Origin: Akkermansiaceae bacterium UBA7331
GTDB lineage: Bacteria > Verrucomicrobiota > Verrucomicrobiia > Verrucomicrobiales > Akkermansiaceae
Direction of reading: 5' to 3'
Assembly: GCA_002471255.1 (NCBI GenBank)
Contig: DKPP01000002.1
Span: 275,623-339,622 of the forward strand
Length of the DNA: 64,000 nt
Part shown: positions 62,821 through 64,000 of the stretch, piece after piece
Position numbering within the stretch: the stretch's first letter is position 1
Layout: every line of letters starts with the position of its first letter
Made by a program: the position numbers and the translations under genes
Notes under the pieces: generated by a model
Seen by the model: only the letters and a program-made list of their open reading frames with translations
What the model was told of the DNA's origin: nothing
Database searches by the model: none

Positions 62821-63942
62821 ATGAATATATATATCGTAGCCGGAGAAAAGAGTGGGGACATTCATGGTTCCTTAATGTTGAGGCATTTGACGGAAATGTT
62901 GCCTCAAGCTCGTATTCAAGGTTTGGGTGGTGAAAGTATGCATGCTTTGTGTCCTGAGATTGAGAATTGGGCTGATGAAGCCGCCGTTATCGGGTTCGTA
63001 GAAGTAATTAAAAAGTACGGTTGGTTTCGTAAACGCTTTTTGGAGCTTTTGTCTAAAATCGAAAAAGATCAGCCGGATTGCCTTATTCTAATAGATTATC
63101 CCGGTTTTAACTTGCGCATGGCAAATAAGGTGCGACAAGTTAGCCCTCATACGAAAATTATTTATTTCATTTCTCCTCAAGTTTGGGCATGGCATCGTGG
63201 TCGTATTCCTAAAATGGCACAGACCCTTGATTATATGATGTGCATTTTCCCCTTTGAGGCTCCTTTATTCCAAGATGCCGGTTTGCCTACGAAATTCGTA
63301 GGGCACCCATTGGTTGATGAAATCAAAGATTTAAAAATTCACTGTCAACGAGACGCTCAATTGATAGGACTTTTCCCCGGTAGCCGAAATAGGGAAATTG
63401 ATCGACACTTCCCCGTATTATTAGAGGTGATCCGTGAGATGAGCAAGACCCAGTCAGATGTGAAATTTGAAACTGCCGCATCGAATCAAAAGCTTGCCGA
63501 CAGAATGAAGGATATGGCGATTAAAGCTCGTATCCCACTTGAAGTAGTCAATATTACGATAGGTCGCTATCATGAATTGATGGATCGAGCCTGCGTCGGA
63601 GTTGTGGCGTCCGGCACTGCTACTATGGAGGCGGCACTACATGGCATGCCTTATATGTTGGTTTATAAAGTTCCTGCATTAACTTACCTGATGGCCAAAA
63701 TGTTGGTGAAAATCCCACATATCGGTATGGTTAACATCTTGGCTCAAAGAGAGGTCGTCAAAGAATTGATTCAGAATGATTTTACTCCTGAGCAAGTAAT
63801 AGCTGAGATCGAAAGACTAATGTGCCCGCTTGAAAGACAAAAATTAAGCGATGAGATGAAAGCCGCCGCTGATTTGCTAGGAGAAGGTGGCGCTGCCAAA
63901 GTAGCTGCCGAAACAATCGTAACGGTGCTACAAGGAGCTTAA
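62821..63942 (+). CDS. lpxB: Lipid-A-disaccharide synthase
   Basis: 373 residues, typical size. N-terminal IYIVAGEKSGDIHGSLMLRHL, then IQGLGGESMHA, LILIDYPGFNLRMA, YFISPQVWAWHRGR, LFPGSRNREIDRHFPVLL and ASGTATMEAALHGMPYMLVYK. It joins UDP-2,3-diacylglucosamine to lipid X in lipid A synthesis and shows that the organism has an LPS-type outer membrane. Confidence 0.96.
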   Translation: MNIYIVAGEKSGDIHGSLMLRHLTEMLPQARIQGLGGESMHALCPEIENWADEAAVIGFVEVIKKYGWFRKRFLELLSKIEKDQPDCLILIDYPGFNLRMANKVRQVSPHTKIIYFISPQVWAWHRGRIPKMAQTLDYMMCIFPFEAPLFQDAGLPTKFVGHPLVDEIKDLKIHCQRDAQLIGLFPGSRNREIDRHFPVLLEVIREMSKTQSDVKFETAASNQKLADRMKDMAIKARIPLEVVNITIGRYHELMDRACVGVVASGTATMEAALHGMPYMLVYKVPALTYLMAKMLVKIPHIGMVNILAQREVVKELIQNDFTPEQVIAEIERLMCPLERQKLSDEMKAAADLLGEGGAAKVAAETIVTVLQGA

Positions 63943-63945
63943 CTC

Positions 63946-64000
63946 ATGCCTGCTGCTAAGACATCTACAAAGGCACCTGCCAAAAGGAGAACTAAAGCTT
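63946..64000 (+). CDS. Partial gene with Lys/Ala/Thr-rich N-terminus
   Basis: Starts at ATG 63946, 3 nt after lpxB, and is cut by the window end. The visible MPAAKTSTKAPAKRRTKA is a basic low-complexity leader such as precedes DksA-like or histone-like proteins in related bacteria. Identity cannot be decided from 18 residues. Confidence 0.45.
   Translation, partial: MPAAKTSTKAPAKRRTKA

Overview
The window looks like a chromosomal segment of a Gram-negative, host-glycan-degrading bacterium, most likely from the Verrucomicrobiota (Akkermansia-like); this placement is inference. The support is LpxB (an outer membrane), an ExbB/ExbD/TonB-type energy system, a chlamydial/verrucomicrobial-type putative Na+/H+ antiporter, and an unusual density of secreted glycosidases: GH2 beta-galactosidase, GH20 hexosaminidase, GH33 sialidase, GH29 fucosidase, a GH36-like enzyme and a Cys-type sulfatase. 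These are the activities needed to strip mucin-type glycans. No SusC/SusD pair is present. Most start codons lack an obvious Shine-Dalgarno sequence.

Layout. 0-9 kb: a PDZ protein with a Met-rich tail, a GH2 beta-galactosidase, then an alpha-glucan group (GH57 and a glycogen-synthase-like GT on the minus strand, divergent from a cytosolic GH31 alpha-glucosidase preceded by a 20-bp palindrome). 9-13 kb: a minus-strand operon of TonB-like protein, ExbB, ExbD, peptide deformylase and a MenF-type chorismate enzyme. 13-23 kb: a DacA-like protein lacking its catalytic motifs, phosphofructokinase, antiporter, riboflavin synthase, an Opp peptide importer without ATPases, a DUF486 protein, a DJ-1/PfpI protein and an SH3-like lipoprotein. 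23-33 kb: sulfatase, hexosaminidase, sialidase, fucosidase, a beta-propeller protein and leuA.

34-49.8 kb is an AT-rich accessory island, nearly all on the minus strand, between leuA and trmL. It is an orphan Rhs toxin-tip/immunity array. Seven fragments of one Rhs core C-terminus (two long, five scraps) share the same left breakpoint, and a repeated junction with a hairpin precedes most of them. Each is followed by small lipoprotein or membrane-protein genes of immunity type. The parent rhs gene is not in the window. The toxin tips are short, frameshifted or interrupted by in-frame stops, while about fifteen immunity-like genes remain open. A lipoprotein family occurs three times, its membrane-protein partner twice, and another membrane family twice.

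49.9-64 kb is ordinary core genome: trmL, an RNase H-fold nuclease, smpB, rpoZ, an RluE-type pseudouridine synthase, a secreted lysozyme-like protein, a TfoX-N protein, the GH36-like glycosidase, two identical tRNA-Gln genes with a shared terminator, metH, a PA14 protein, a small membrane protein, a C_GCAxxG_C_C protein, DedA, lpxB and the start of a Lys/Ala-rich gene cut by the window end.
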